From Pedobacter rhizosphaerae (GTDB lineage: Bacteria > Bacteroidota > Bacteroidia > Sphingobacteriales > Sphingobacteriaceae), in assembly GCF_900111155.1 (NCBI RefSeq), contig NZ_FOGG01000017.1:1-64000 (forward strand): a stretch of DNA of 64,000 nt, written 5' to 3'. The position numbers were made by a program, and so were the translations under genes. The notes beneath the pieces were generated by a model that was not told the origin of the DNA, ran no database searches, and worked only from the letters and a program-made list of their open reading frames with translations. Below, piece after piece: positions 34,655-42,670 of the stretch. Position 1 is the first letter of the stretch, and each line of letters begins with the position of its first letter.

Positions 34655-35951
34655 AAAAGATAAATTAGAAGAGATCAATCTTCGCTCAGAGAGTGTACAG
34701 GATGTTTTAGCAGAGCCACCGCACTGGATGTTCCGTTGGGGCAATGTGGTGATTTTGGCTATTCTTTTAATGATTCTGTTAATGAGCTATTTCATTAAAT
34801 ATCCTGAATTTGTGCCTGCCACAATCATTGTTACCTCGCAAAATCCACCAGAAAAACTCCAGATCAGGGCAGACTCTAAAATCGAAAAAATATTTATTAC
34901 CGATCACCAAAAGGTAAAAGCGGGCGAAATTTTAATGGTTTTACAATCTACTGCTAATTATAAAGATGTTTTGCAGCTGCGTAAAATAGTGGATGGCCTT
35001 TCCGCTGATGAGCTGGTATCCTTTCCACTGAACCAAGTTTCGGCTTTTAAATTAGGCGAGCTACAAGGCGATTACAATAATTTTGCAAAAGCACTGCAAG
35101 ATGAAAAGTTATTTACCAGGCTTAAACCTTATGCTCCTGAAAATGTAGCTACCGCAGAAAATATATTGGCAAATAAAAGTAGAATCGTTACCCTGAAGCG
35201 GCAGAAAACCTTTGAGCTTTCGAAATTTGAACTGGTGAAGAAAAATTATCTGCGTGCCCAGCAACTATTTAACCAGAAGGTAATTTCAAGCTTTGAATTT
35301 GAAACTGAAAAAATGAAGTTTTTGCAAGCGCAGCAAAGCCTGGAAAATATAGACCTTACCTTGTCGCAAACTGAGGAAGCGATTTCTAATCTCCATAAAA
35401 CCAAAAGTGGGGCAAACATCAATGCCGAGAAAGACAAAATCAATTATGCTTCGCAAACCACCCAGTTGCTGGAGCAATTAAGGCGTTCGTTAAGGTCATG
35501 GGAACAAAATTATCTGGTTATTTCTTCTACCGATGGTATAGCCAGTTTTCAGCAGTTTTGGGGCGAAAACCAATTCGTAAAGCGTGGAGATGCTGTTTTA
35601 TCTATTCTGCCCGACCATAAAAAGGCACTCATTGGCAGGATGTTTGTTCCTGCGGTTAATTCAGGGAAAATTGCCAAAGGAGAAAAGGTTTTAATCAAAC
35701 TGGACAATTACCGTTACCAGGAATATGGTATTGTAGAAGGACGGGTTCAAAATATCTCTTTCACGCCAGATGACAAAGGCAATTACTATGTGGATGTAAC
35801 GTTGCCTAAAGGACTCAAGACCTCTTATACTAAGATTTTACCCTTTGATACAGAGCTTAAAGGCAATGCAGAAATTGTAACGGAAGATTTAAGGTTAATT
35901 GAGCGGTTCTTTTATCAGTTTAGAAAACTGATGGGATATCAAACAGAATAA
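34644..35951 (+). CDS. HlyD-like membrane-fusion/periplasmic adaptor protein
   Basis: The 435-aa product has a start at TTG (34644) inside the exporter gene, so translation is probably coupled. Residues 1-30 are cytoplasmic, followed by a single transmembrane helix (M-F-R-W-G-N-V-V-I-L-A-I-L-L-M-I-L-L-M). A biotinyl-lipoyl-like half motif follows (I-F-I-T-D-H-Q-K-V-K-A-G-E-I-L-M-V-L-Q). A long coiled coil spans about 150-280, and a beta-barrel C-terminus contains I-K-L-D-N-Y-R-Y-Q-E-Y-G-I-V-E-G. It bridges the exporter to an outer-membrane channel, which is presumably a TolC-like protein encoded elsewhere. It is the last gene of the cluster. Confidence 0.92.
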   Translation: METRKDKLEEINLRSESVQDVLAEPPHWMFRWGNVVILAILLMILLMSYFIKYPEFVPATIIVTSQNPPEKLQIRADSKIEKIFITDHQKVKAGEILMVLQSTANYKDVLQLRKIVDGLSADELVSFPLNQVSAFKLGELQGDYNNFAKALQDEKLFTRLKPYAPENVATAENILANKSRIVTLKRQKTFELSKFELVKKNYLRAQQLFNQKVISSFEFETEKMKFLQAQQSLENIDLTLSQTEEAISNLHKTKSGANINAEKDKINYASQTTQLLEQLRRSLRSWEQNYLVISSTDGIASFQQFWGENQFVKRGDAVLSILPDHKKALIGRMFVPAVNSGKIAKGEKVLIKLDNYRYQEYGIVEGRVQNISFTPDDKGNYYVDVTLPKGLKTSYTKILPFDTELKGNAEIVTEDLRLIERFFYQFRKLMGYQTE

Positions 35952-36053
35952 ATGGGTTACGAGTTGCGGGTTGTGGGTTACGAGTCTGGGCGCATAGCCA
36001 CGCTGAGTTTTTTACCCATAACAGGCAATTCACAACCTGTAAGATAAACAAAG

Positions 36054-37385
36054 GGTGTGGATGGCGTGTGAAGTGGCGGGGGTGGTTATTACAATGAACT
36101 TACATGCCTTAAATGGTAAAAAAGTATCTAACCATATAAGCCAAACAAGAAAAAATAAGTTTCAATTTAAACCGCAAAGTTTAACGCAAAGCATTAACCA
36201 CAGAGATAAAGAGGATTTCACAGAGCACACAGAGAAAGCTTCGCTATTGGTAAAAGCTCATAAAAAGAGAAGCAGGGTGCCTTGAGTGGTAAACAAAAAT
36301 TCCGTGCATTCCGTGTTTCCATGGCTAAAAAAACATAATGCATTCAGAAAACATCGAGATCCCAACTCCCTATTTTTTTCAAGGAGGGGGTGTAGAGGAA
36401 GTGTGAAGTGGCGTGGGTGGTTATTACAATGAACTTACATGTCTTAAATGGTAAAAAAGTATCGAACCATATAAGCCAAATAAGAAAAAATAAGTTTCAA
36501 TTTAAACCGCAAAGCCCGCAAAGTTTAACGCAAAGCATTAACCACAGAGATAAAGAGGATTTCACAGAGCACACAGAGATAGCTCCGTTATTGGTAAAAG
36601 CTCATAAAAAGAGAAGCAGGGTGCCTTGGGTAGTAAACAAAAATTCCGTGCCTTCCGTGTCTCCGTGGCTAAAAAACGCAAAGCATTCAGAAAAACAAAT
36701 CGAAGTTCCCAACTCCCCTACTTTTCAAGGAGGGGCTGCGGATGATTGTGTAGTGGCGGGGTGGTTATTACAATGCACTTACATGCCTTAAATGGTAAAA
36801 AAGTATCGAACCATATAAGCCAAATAAGAAAAAATAAGTTTCAATTTAAACCGCAAAGCGCGCAAAGTTTAACGCAAAGCATTAACCACAGAGATAGCTT
36901 CGTTATTGGTAAAAGCTCATAAAAAGAGAAGCAGGGTGCGTTGAGCGGTAAACAAAAATTCCGTGTATTCCGTGGCTAATAACTTAACTTCCCTTAACTC
37001 CTTAATGTTTTTTTCACCATATAAGCCATATAAGAAGAAATAAGCTTTGATCCTACTAACCGCCAAGCCCGCAAAGTTTCACGCAAAGCATTAACCACAG
37101 AGATAAAGAGGATTTCACAGAGCACACAGAGATAGCTTCGCTATTGGTAAAAGCTCATAAAAAAGAAGCAGGGTGCATTGGGTAGTAAACAAAAATTCCG
37201 TGCCTTCCGTGTCTCCGTGGCTAAAAAACGCAAAGCATTCAGAAAAACAAATCGAAGTTCCCAACTCCCCTACTTTTCAAGGAGGGGCTGCGGATGGCGT
37301 GTGAAGTGGCGTGGATGGTTATTACAATGAACTTACATGCCTTAAATGGTAAAAAAGTATCGAAACATATAAGCCATAAAAGAAA
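36054..37385 (-). repeat. Composite R1-containing tandem repeat, inverted
   Basis: The inverted R1 motif (TGGTTATTACAATGAACTTACATGCC) recurs at about 36083, 36418, 36762 and 37316. The blocks between copies carry AAGTTTCAATTTAAACCGCAAAG, AACCACAGAGATAAAGAGGATT and TTCCGTGCATTCCGTG. Full periods are about 335 and 344 bp. The interval before the last copy is about 554 bp because one unit has lost its R1 part near 37010. Small plus-strand frames here repeat with the DNA and are not genes. The array separates the peptide cluster from the acyltransferase. Confidence 0.85.
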
Positions 37386-37403
37386 TATAATCACTTTACC
37401 CTA

Positions 37404-38516
37404 TCAAGACCTGAACTGCTCAGTCTTTCTTTTCCTTTTGAGGAATTTTCTTACCGGTGTATCAAAAATAACCATCGCCAGATAACCAAATCCAAGCAAT
37501 AGAATTGTTCCTGCAATAATCACTAATGTAAGCTGTTGTGTATTGGGTTTGTAAGCCTGATAATAATTTCCAAACATCCAGATAAAGGCATAGTGGGTCA
37601 TGTATAGCGGGTAGGAGATCTTCCCCGAAAAGTTGCAGAGTTTTTTCAAACCTTTGGAAAGTTTAGCACCTGCGCCTAATGAAACCAGTAGCGGGAAGTA
37701 AAGCAATACAACCAAAAGTTGAGTTAGCCAGTTGAGCTTACTGTCTGGCATGATGAAGGGTAATATCAACAAAACAGCCAAGCCAATAAAGCCGATTTTG
37801 GTTTTAAGGATCAGGTTTGCACGATAAATTAAAATCCCCGCCAAAAATGAGAATAAAATACGCGCGCCTCCATCCCAAAAAGAATCTTTGTTCCAGCCGC
37901 CAAGTAAACCGCCCTCGCGATAGCTAACAACAGCCAAAGTTATTGCGGAAATACAAAATAAAACCCATAAAATACGACGGGGAGTTCTGTATAATATAAA
38001 TGCATAAACAATGTTGGCAACATATTCCCAGAATAACGACCATGAGGGTGCATTTAAACCGAAATTATTAAAAGCTCTCTCTTCCATCATCGGAAAGGGA
38101 ATTAAAAAAACCGAAGCTAAAAAGATGAGCACGACTTTACCAATACTATAGGCATCTGCTTGTCCGCCAAAGGGATCGAACAGAAAAGTAATTAAGCCCA
38201 ACACCGATCCCAAGATTACTAATGGATGTAGCCTGATCATTCGGGATTTGAAAAATTCGGTAATTCCCATCCTGCCCATACGGTCATCATAAGCATAGGC
38301 AATTACAAATCCAGATAAGCAGAAGAAGAAATCTACAGCCAGAAAGCCATGGGCAATAAAGTTTTTATCGGGTAGATATACCATCTCCATAAAGTGGAAG
38401 ATCACTACACAAAGTGCCGCTACACCTCTTAATCCATCAAGAATTTCAAAATGTTGTTTCGTTTTTAAGAGCGTAGGGTCAGTGGTGTTAAATGTCATCA
38501 TGAAAAGTATAGCCAA
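37404..38516 (-). CDS. Acyltransferase-3 family (OafA/YrhL-like) membrane protein
   Basis: The 370-aa product has about ten hydrophobic segments. Its family signature comes early: L-D-G-L-R-G-V-A-A-L-C-V-V-I-F-H-F, then F-L-A-V-D-F-F-F-C-L-S-G-F-V-I-A-Y-A-Y and R-M-I-R-L-H-P. Members transfer acyl groups to sugars or other cell-surface molecules, and the histidine in the first motif and the R-x-x-R-L-x-P loop are typical. No neighbouring surface-polysaccharide genes help name the substrate. Several Met codons near the start (38516, 38501, 38498) leave the exact start open. The gene stands alone. Confidence 0.9.
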   Translation of the reverse strand: MAILFMMTFNTTDPTLLKTKQHFEILDGLRGVAALCVVIFHFMEMVYLPDKNFIAHGFLAVDFFFCLSGFVIAYAYDDRMGRMGITEFFKSRMIRLHPLVILGSVLGLITFLFDPFGGQADAYSIGKVVLIFLASVFLIPFPMMEERAFNNFGLNAPSWSLFWEYVANIVYAFILYRTPRRILWVLFCISAITLAVVSYREGGLLGGWNKDSFWDGGARILFSFLAGILIYRANLILKTKIGFIGLAVLLILPFIMPDSKLNWLTQLLVVLLYFPLLVSLGAGAKLSKGLKKLCNFSGKISYPLYMTHYAFIWMFGNYYQAYKPNTQQLTLVIIAGTILLLGFGYLAMVIFDTPVRKFLKRKRKTEQFRS

Positions 38517-38721
38517 TAGAATCGGGGGTCAAGATTACAGAAATCTTATGGCATGCACAAATGTTGCAGGTGACAAATTAGAGACAAAGGGCGACAAGTT
38601 GTTTTGCCGCCGTAGTTTTCGGATTGCAAATTTCCTCTCCATCAAAGTAATTTTACAATGGCAGTATTTTGCTAAACTGCTTATTTGCAATATGTAATAG
38701 GGTGTTTCGCTAAATTAATCG

Positions 38722-39591
38722 TTAAAAACATTCTACTTCCCAAAATCTGGTCCAGCTTTCCCCCTTAGGCAGTTTAATAATGCCTTCTTTCCTGGTCAGA
38801 TCTTGATTATGATTTATGCCATCGGCAACACCACACCAGGGTTCTAAGCAAACAAATGGTGCCTGGGGCGCTGCCCAGATACCAAAGAAGGGAAACTCTT
38901 CGAAATGGAAATGTAATCCGTAGTCGTTTTTGGTATTTAAAAGGCTGATGCAACTACTTTGAAGGGTTTTAAAAACCAGTGCATCATTATCAAAAAGTGA
39001 GGCTTTGAGGTTTAGTTTATGCCCGTTCAAATCGATGTTTTCTGTTTCATTGTCTACTAAGCCATCGGCTAATTTCCAATAGGTGAGTTTTTCATCATCG
39101 TTGAAGGCTAAATAGTAATCTTCATAAACCGTATCAGGAGTATTAGGTACGGCAAATGCCGGATGTGCTCCTAAAGAAAAGTACATGGCCGATTTGCCTG
39201 TATTCTTTACCTCGTACGTCAGGTTCAGTTTTCTGTCTATTAATTCGTATTTGAGTTTTAAATCAAAATAGAACGGATAAACCTTTAAAGTGTCATCAGT
39301 TTGTTTCAAGCTGAAAACAACTTCTGAATCGCTATTTTGCATTGCAGTAAAAACATGATCGCGGGCAAATCCATGTCTGGGTAGGCTGTAATTTTTACCT
39401 TGAAAAATATAGCTGTTATCTTTGAGCGAGCCTACAATTGGAAATAGTACAGGGCTATGTTTTGCCCAAAATTTTGGGTCAGCGTTCCACAGGTATTCCA
39501 ATGCTGTTTCTTTACTATATAGGCTTTGAAGCTCTGCTCCTTTGTCGGCCAGCTTAACTTTTAAATATTGATTTTCTAAGGTTATCATCAC
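38722..39591 (-). CDS. Aldose 1-epimerase family (LacX-like) protein
   Basis: The 289-aa protein has an all-beta fold typical of galactose mutarotase-like enzymes. Visible markers are L-A-D-K-G-A-E-L-Q-S-L near the start, P-V-L-F-P-I-V-G-S-L, R-H-G-F-A-R with the active-site-like His, and S-L-G-A-H-P-A-F at mid-sequence. The C-terminal L-E-P-W-C-G-V-A-D-G-I-N-H is diagnostic of the LacX branch. It probably interconverts anomers of an unspecified sugar, and the in vivo substrate is uncertain. It is cytosolic, with no signal peptide, and a single-gene unit. Confidence 0.88.
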   Translation of the reverse strand: MMITLENQYLKVKLADKGAELQSLYSKETALEYLWNADPKFWAKHSPVLFPIVGSLKDNSYIFQGKNYSLPRHGFARDHVFTAMQNSDSEVVFSLKQTDDTLKVYPFYFDLKLKYELIDRKLNLTYEVKNTGKSAMYFSLGAHPAFAVPNTPDTVYEDYYLAFNDDEKLTYWKLADGLVDNETENIDLNGHKLNLKASLFDNDALVFKTLQSSCISLLNTKNDYGLHFHFEEFPFFGIWAAPQAPFVCLEPWCGVADGINHNQDLTRKEGIIKLPKGESWTRFWEVECF

Positions 39592-39890
39592 ATTTTAAAA
39601 ATAGCAATTTCCCTGTGGTATAGAATTTTTTTAATAAAAAATAATACATTTTATTTAATGATCGAATTTCGGGGTAGAGAAGGAGTGAATTTTGAATAGC
39701 GATTGCCTTTTATTTTGTCATTCTCTCATTCATTCATTCTCTCCTTCATTCATTCTGTCATCCACTCATTGATTCGTCCACTCATTCATTTTACTTCGTA
39801 GCGAAAAATTGGCGTTATGTCTTATTTTATTTATTTTTGATGCGATCATCCCTGTTGTTTTATATTTTATTTTAAGTAGAAATAGAGAGA
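39592..39890. repeat. Intergenic region with ATTC-rich low-complexity repeat
   Basis: Most of this spacer is featureless and AT-rich, but 39718-39792 is a run of CATTC/CATT units. It is preceded at 39680 by GAGTGAATTTTGAATAGCGATTGCC, the left-arm motif of the hairpin family described at 40441 and elsewhere. It is the only member that does not sit on a gene's stop codon. Confidence 0.6.
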
Positions 39891-40037
39891 ATGGCAGATA
39901 AGCAAAAAAAATCAGCCCTTAGTCTTCTTCCCCAGATGGAAAGGAGCACAAGTATAACTGATAATAAGTATTCGATAAGCATGATTTTGGAAGGTGGCAC
40001 ACAGGCCCTTTCAAGTAAATTGGAATTAGGCTTATGA
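39891..40037 (+). CDS. 48-aa ORF overlapping next gene by ATGA
   Basis: The frame begins M-A-D-K-Q-K-K-S-A-L-S-L-L-P-Q-M-E and ends S-K-L-E-L-G-L. Its TGA overlaps the ATG of the next gene in the sequence ATGA (40034-40037). The product is soluble, has no signal, and is not recognised. Coupling, plus the GAGAG upstream of the ATG, argues for a real small gene or a leader peptide that controls the next gene. Confidence 0.5.
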   Translation: MADKQKKSALSLLPQMERSTSITDNKYSISMILEGGTQALSSKLELGL

Positions 40038-40438
40038 GAAATACGATGATATTACTTTGCCTGTTGATAGGCATTACCGCATCTGCTCAAAAACCAGTTA
40101 CCAAAGGCGTACAACTCGATCTGACGAAAGTATCTAACTTACAGATTAAAACGGCTATTACTGCACTTCAAAATAATGATGCGCGCACCTGGTTTTCATT
40201 ATTTACCCCCAATGTAATATTTTGCTATGACGGCTATCAGACCTCGTTTAAAGGTTTTTTCAGAAAATCATTCGGTCATGAGCATTTTACCAGCATTGAT
40301 CGTGTAGAAAACAATGGCCTGGATATTTACGGGAGCTTTCATTCCGATCAATGGGGCGACTTTAAAACTTATTTTAAGTTTCAACTCAACAAGAGCGGTA
40401 AAATATGGCGACTTGATGTTGGCCAGGCGGCTTATTAA
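40034..40438 (+). CDS. Exported NTF2/SnoaL-like domain protein
   Basis: The 134-aa product has a signal peptide (M-R-N-T-M-I-L-L-C-L-L-I-G-I-T-A-S-A-Q). The mature domain of about 115 residues looks like an NTF2/SnoaL fold: an N-terminal helix with L-Q-N-N-D-A-R-T-W-F-S-L-F, then beta strands V-I-F-C-Y-D-G, W-G-D-F-K-T-Y-F-K-F-Q-L and W-R-L-D-V-G-Q. Such folds serve as enzymes or binding modules, and the active site cannot be assigned here. Its stop falls 2 bp before a GAAT/ATTC hairpin repeat. Confidence 0.75.
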   Translation: MRNTMILLCLLIGITASAQKPVTKGVQLDLTKVSNLQIKTAITALQNNDARTWFSLFTPNVIFCYDGYQTSFKGFFRKSFGHEHFTSIDRVENNGLDIYGSFHSDQWGDFKTYFKFQLNKSGKIWRLDVGQAAY

Positions 40439-40440
40439 TT

Positions 40441-40590
40441 ATAAAGGATTGAATTTTGAATTAGAGAATGAGTGAATTTTAGCAGCGACTGCCTATCATT
40501 CACCCATTCCATCATTCCATCATTCACTCATTCATTCATTCAATCAATCAATCATCCACACATTCAATCCCTCACTCATTCAATATTCAT
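40441..40590. repeat. GAAT/ATTC hairpin element between convergent genes
   Basis: The left arm GAATTAGAGAATGAGTGAATTTT is followed by the core AGCAGCGACTGCC and a right arm of ATTC-type units (CATTCACCCATTCCATC and more). The arms can pair imperfectly, giving a long hairpin. It sits between the stop of the NTF2-like gene and the stop of pepT, so it could serve as a bidirectional terminator. Confidence 0.7.
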
Positions 40591-40594
40591 CAGT

Positions 40595-41851
40595 TTATTT
40601 TGCTTTTTCTTCCCAAATACAGGCAATATTGATGATGGTTTGTACTGCTTTCTCCATATCCTGAATGCTTACCCATTCCTGTTTGCTGTGAAAAGCATGC
40701 TCACCAGCAAAGATGTTAGGGCAAGGTAATCCCATAAACGATAGTCTTGAGCCATCTGTTCCGCCTCTAATGCTTTGTTTTTTAACAACAACACCTGCGC
40801 GTGTAATCGCTTCTACCCCATAGGCCACAATTTGTGGGTGTTGGTCTAGAACTTCTTTCATGTTGCGGTATTGAGCTTTAATTTGAAGGTTATAACTAGA
40901 ATTAGGATAGTTTACCATCACCTTTTTTATCGTCTCTTCCAGCAACTCTCCGTGCGACTGAAGTTTGGCATTATCAAAATCGCGGATAATGAATTGTGCT
41001 TCTGCTTCCTCTACCTGACCTTTAAAGGCCACAGGATGAATAAATCCTTCTTTTAATTGAGTAGTTTCTGGGGTTAGGGTATCTGTTGGAAGCGCATTTA
41101 AGATTTCGGTGATTATTCTGATTGCACTTTCCATTTTTCCTTTGGCAAATCCGGGATGTGCACTCACACCTGTAACCGTTAGTTTTGCACCATCGGCCGA
41201 AAATGTTTCATCCTCAATAGAACCTAAGGTTTCTCCATCAATGGTATACGCAAAATCTGCAGCAAGCTTTTTAAGGTCGGCCTTGTCTACGCCTCTTCCA
41301 ATTTCTTCATCGGGGGTAAAGAAAATTTTAATCGTTCCGTGCTTTACATCCGGATTTTGCATTAAAAAAGCAGCCGCTTCCATAATTTCTGCCAGGCCAG
41401 CCTTATTGTCTGCTCCGAGCAGGGTTGTTCCGCTAGCAGTAATAATGCTGTTGCCAATCTGATGTTGAAGGTCGGGGTGTTCAGCCATTTTTATGATCAC
41501 TTTATTATCATCTGGCAGAATCAGGTCCTCACCTTGATAATTATCATGAATAATTGGTTTAACATTTTCACCACTGCTATCAGGTGAAGTATCCATGTGT
41601 GAGCAGAAACAAATTACGGGAACTTGTTTCGTGGTATTGCTTGGAATGGTACCATAAACATAGCCGTTAATATCTATTTCTGCATCAGAAATACCCATTT
41701 CTAACAACTCGGCCACCAATGCTCTTCCCAAATTTTTCTGCTTTTCTGTAGAGGGGCAGGTGGGTGAACCAGGGTCTGATTGCGTGTCAATCTTGGCATA
41801 TTTTATAAATCTGTTCTGTAACGAACCATTGGAATTGTTGTATTTACTCAT
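40595..41851 (-). CDS. pepT: Peptidase T (tripeptide aminopeptidase), M20 family
   Basis: The 418-aa cytosolic metallopeptidase has the M20 zinc-site order: C-F-C-S-H-M-D-T-S-P-D (His85/Asp87), G-A-D-N-K-A-G-L-A-E with bridging Asp, catalytic and metal acids in T-P-D-E-E-I-G-R-G-V-D, Y-T-I-D-G-E-T-L-G, and a C-terminal S-I-R-G-G-T-D-G-S-R-L-S. H-A-F-H-S-K-Q-E-W supplies the last ligand. Length (about 410 aa) and motifs match PepT closely. It removes N-terminal residues from tripeptides. It may serve general peptide use, including murein-derived peptides. Confidence 0.95.
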   Translation of the reverse strand: MSKYNNSNGSLQNRFIKYAKIDTQSDPGSPTCPSTEKQKNLGRALVAELLEMGISDAEIDINGYVYGTIPSNTTKQVPVICFCSHMDTSPDSSGENVKPIIHDNYQGEDLILPDDNKVIIKMAEHPDLQHQIGNSIITASGTTLLGADNKAGLAEIMEAAAFLMQNPDVKHGTIKIFFTPDEEIGRGVDKADLKKLAADFAYTIDGETLGSIEDETFSADGAKLTVTGVSAHPGFAKGKMESAIRIITEILNALPTDTLTPETTQLKEGFIHPVAFKGQVEEAEAQFIIRDFDNAKLQSHGELLEETIKKVMVNYPNSSYNLQIKAQYRNMKEVLDQHPQIVAYGVEAITRAGVVVKKQSIRGGTDGSRLSFMGLPCPNIFAGEHAFHSKQEWVSIQDMEKAVQTIINIACIWEEKAK

Positions 41852-41912
41852 AATTCAAAGGTAAAAAGTTATGGATATTCAATAAACATATTATTTTTGA
41901 AAAAAAAACGAT

Positions 41913-42644
41913 ATGATCCCTAACTTATTGAAAACTATCTCTGTATCACTTTTCTTCGTTTTGATTACGGGTTCTATTTTTGCGCAATCAAATTATTTTA
42001 AGCTTTCGTATGGTTTTGGTGTGGGTGCTAACCGCTCATATACTGACGTAGTTAAGGGCGGAACAGGCTACACTGCATACGGTGTTTTTGATGTGCATGT
42101 TACCCCGTTTGTTACTGCAGGATTGGAAGCTCAATATGGTATGGTTCAGGGAGGAGATATTGTTACAGATCCGCATAACAGACAGTTTATTAATAAATAT
42201 ACTGCTGTTAGTGCTAACGTTAAGTTTATGCTGGGGGAGGTGCTTCGCTATGAAAGAAGCGACTTTTTATACAATATTCGCGGTTTATATGTTGGAATTG
42301 GCGTTGGGGTGATTAACAATAAAATGGATGACATAGTGCGCTATAAGCCATCTTGGGCCGCTTATGACCCAGGCTTTGGACCCTTTCCTGGTAAAGATAA
42401 AAGTTTAAACCTCGTTACACCCGTTAATTTAGGCTTTAACTATTTCATCAATGATGGTTATGGATATATGAGATACATCATTAATTTTAATGTTCAATCG
42501 AATATCACTTACGGTGAAGGTTTAGATGGTTATGATGACCCGAGCCGCAATTTTGAAAATTATTCGCCAGATATTTATAATACCTACACTATAGGTTTCC
42601 GTTATATGTTTGGCAATATCAAGGTTTACCGTAAAACACTTTAA
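41913..42644 (+). CDS. Outer-membrane beta-barrel protein
   Basis: The 243-aa product has a signal peptide (ending G-S-I-F-A-Q, cleavage near residue 25). The mature part alternates aromatic and small residues in short strands (Y-F-K-L-S-Y-G-F-G-V-G-A-N, V-T-A-G-L-E-A-Q-Y-G-M, L-Y-V-G-I-G-V-G-V-I) and ends with Y-T-I-G-F-R-Y-M-F-G. This is typical of an 8-stranded barrel. No function can be assigned. Its start is divergent from pepT. The gene downstream is only 26 bp away, so it may head an operon with the M14 peptidase and rhomboid. Confidence 0.75.
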   Translation: MIPNLLKTISVSLFFVLITGSIFAQSNYFKLSYGFGVGANRSYTDVVKGGTGYTAYGVFDVHVTPFVTAGLEAQYGMVQGGDIVTDPHNRQFINKYTAVSANVKFMLGEVLRYERSDFLYNIRGLYVGIGVGVINNKMDDIVRYKPSWAAYDPGFGPFPGKDKSLNLVTPVNLGFNYFINDGYGYMRYIINFNVQSNITYGEGLDGYDDPSRNFENYSPDIYNTYTIGFRYMFGNIKVYRKTL

Positions 42645-42670
42645 AGCCCCCCTGTTTACCGTTAATTGCA

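Noticed and set aside
36055-37485. Plus-strand ORFs of 63-127 aa beginning M-A-C-E-V-A or similar
   Set aside because: All start in the same inverted R1 segment and copy the repeat; no codon bias or domain.
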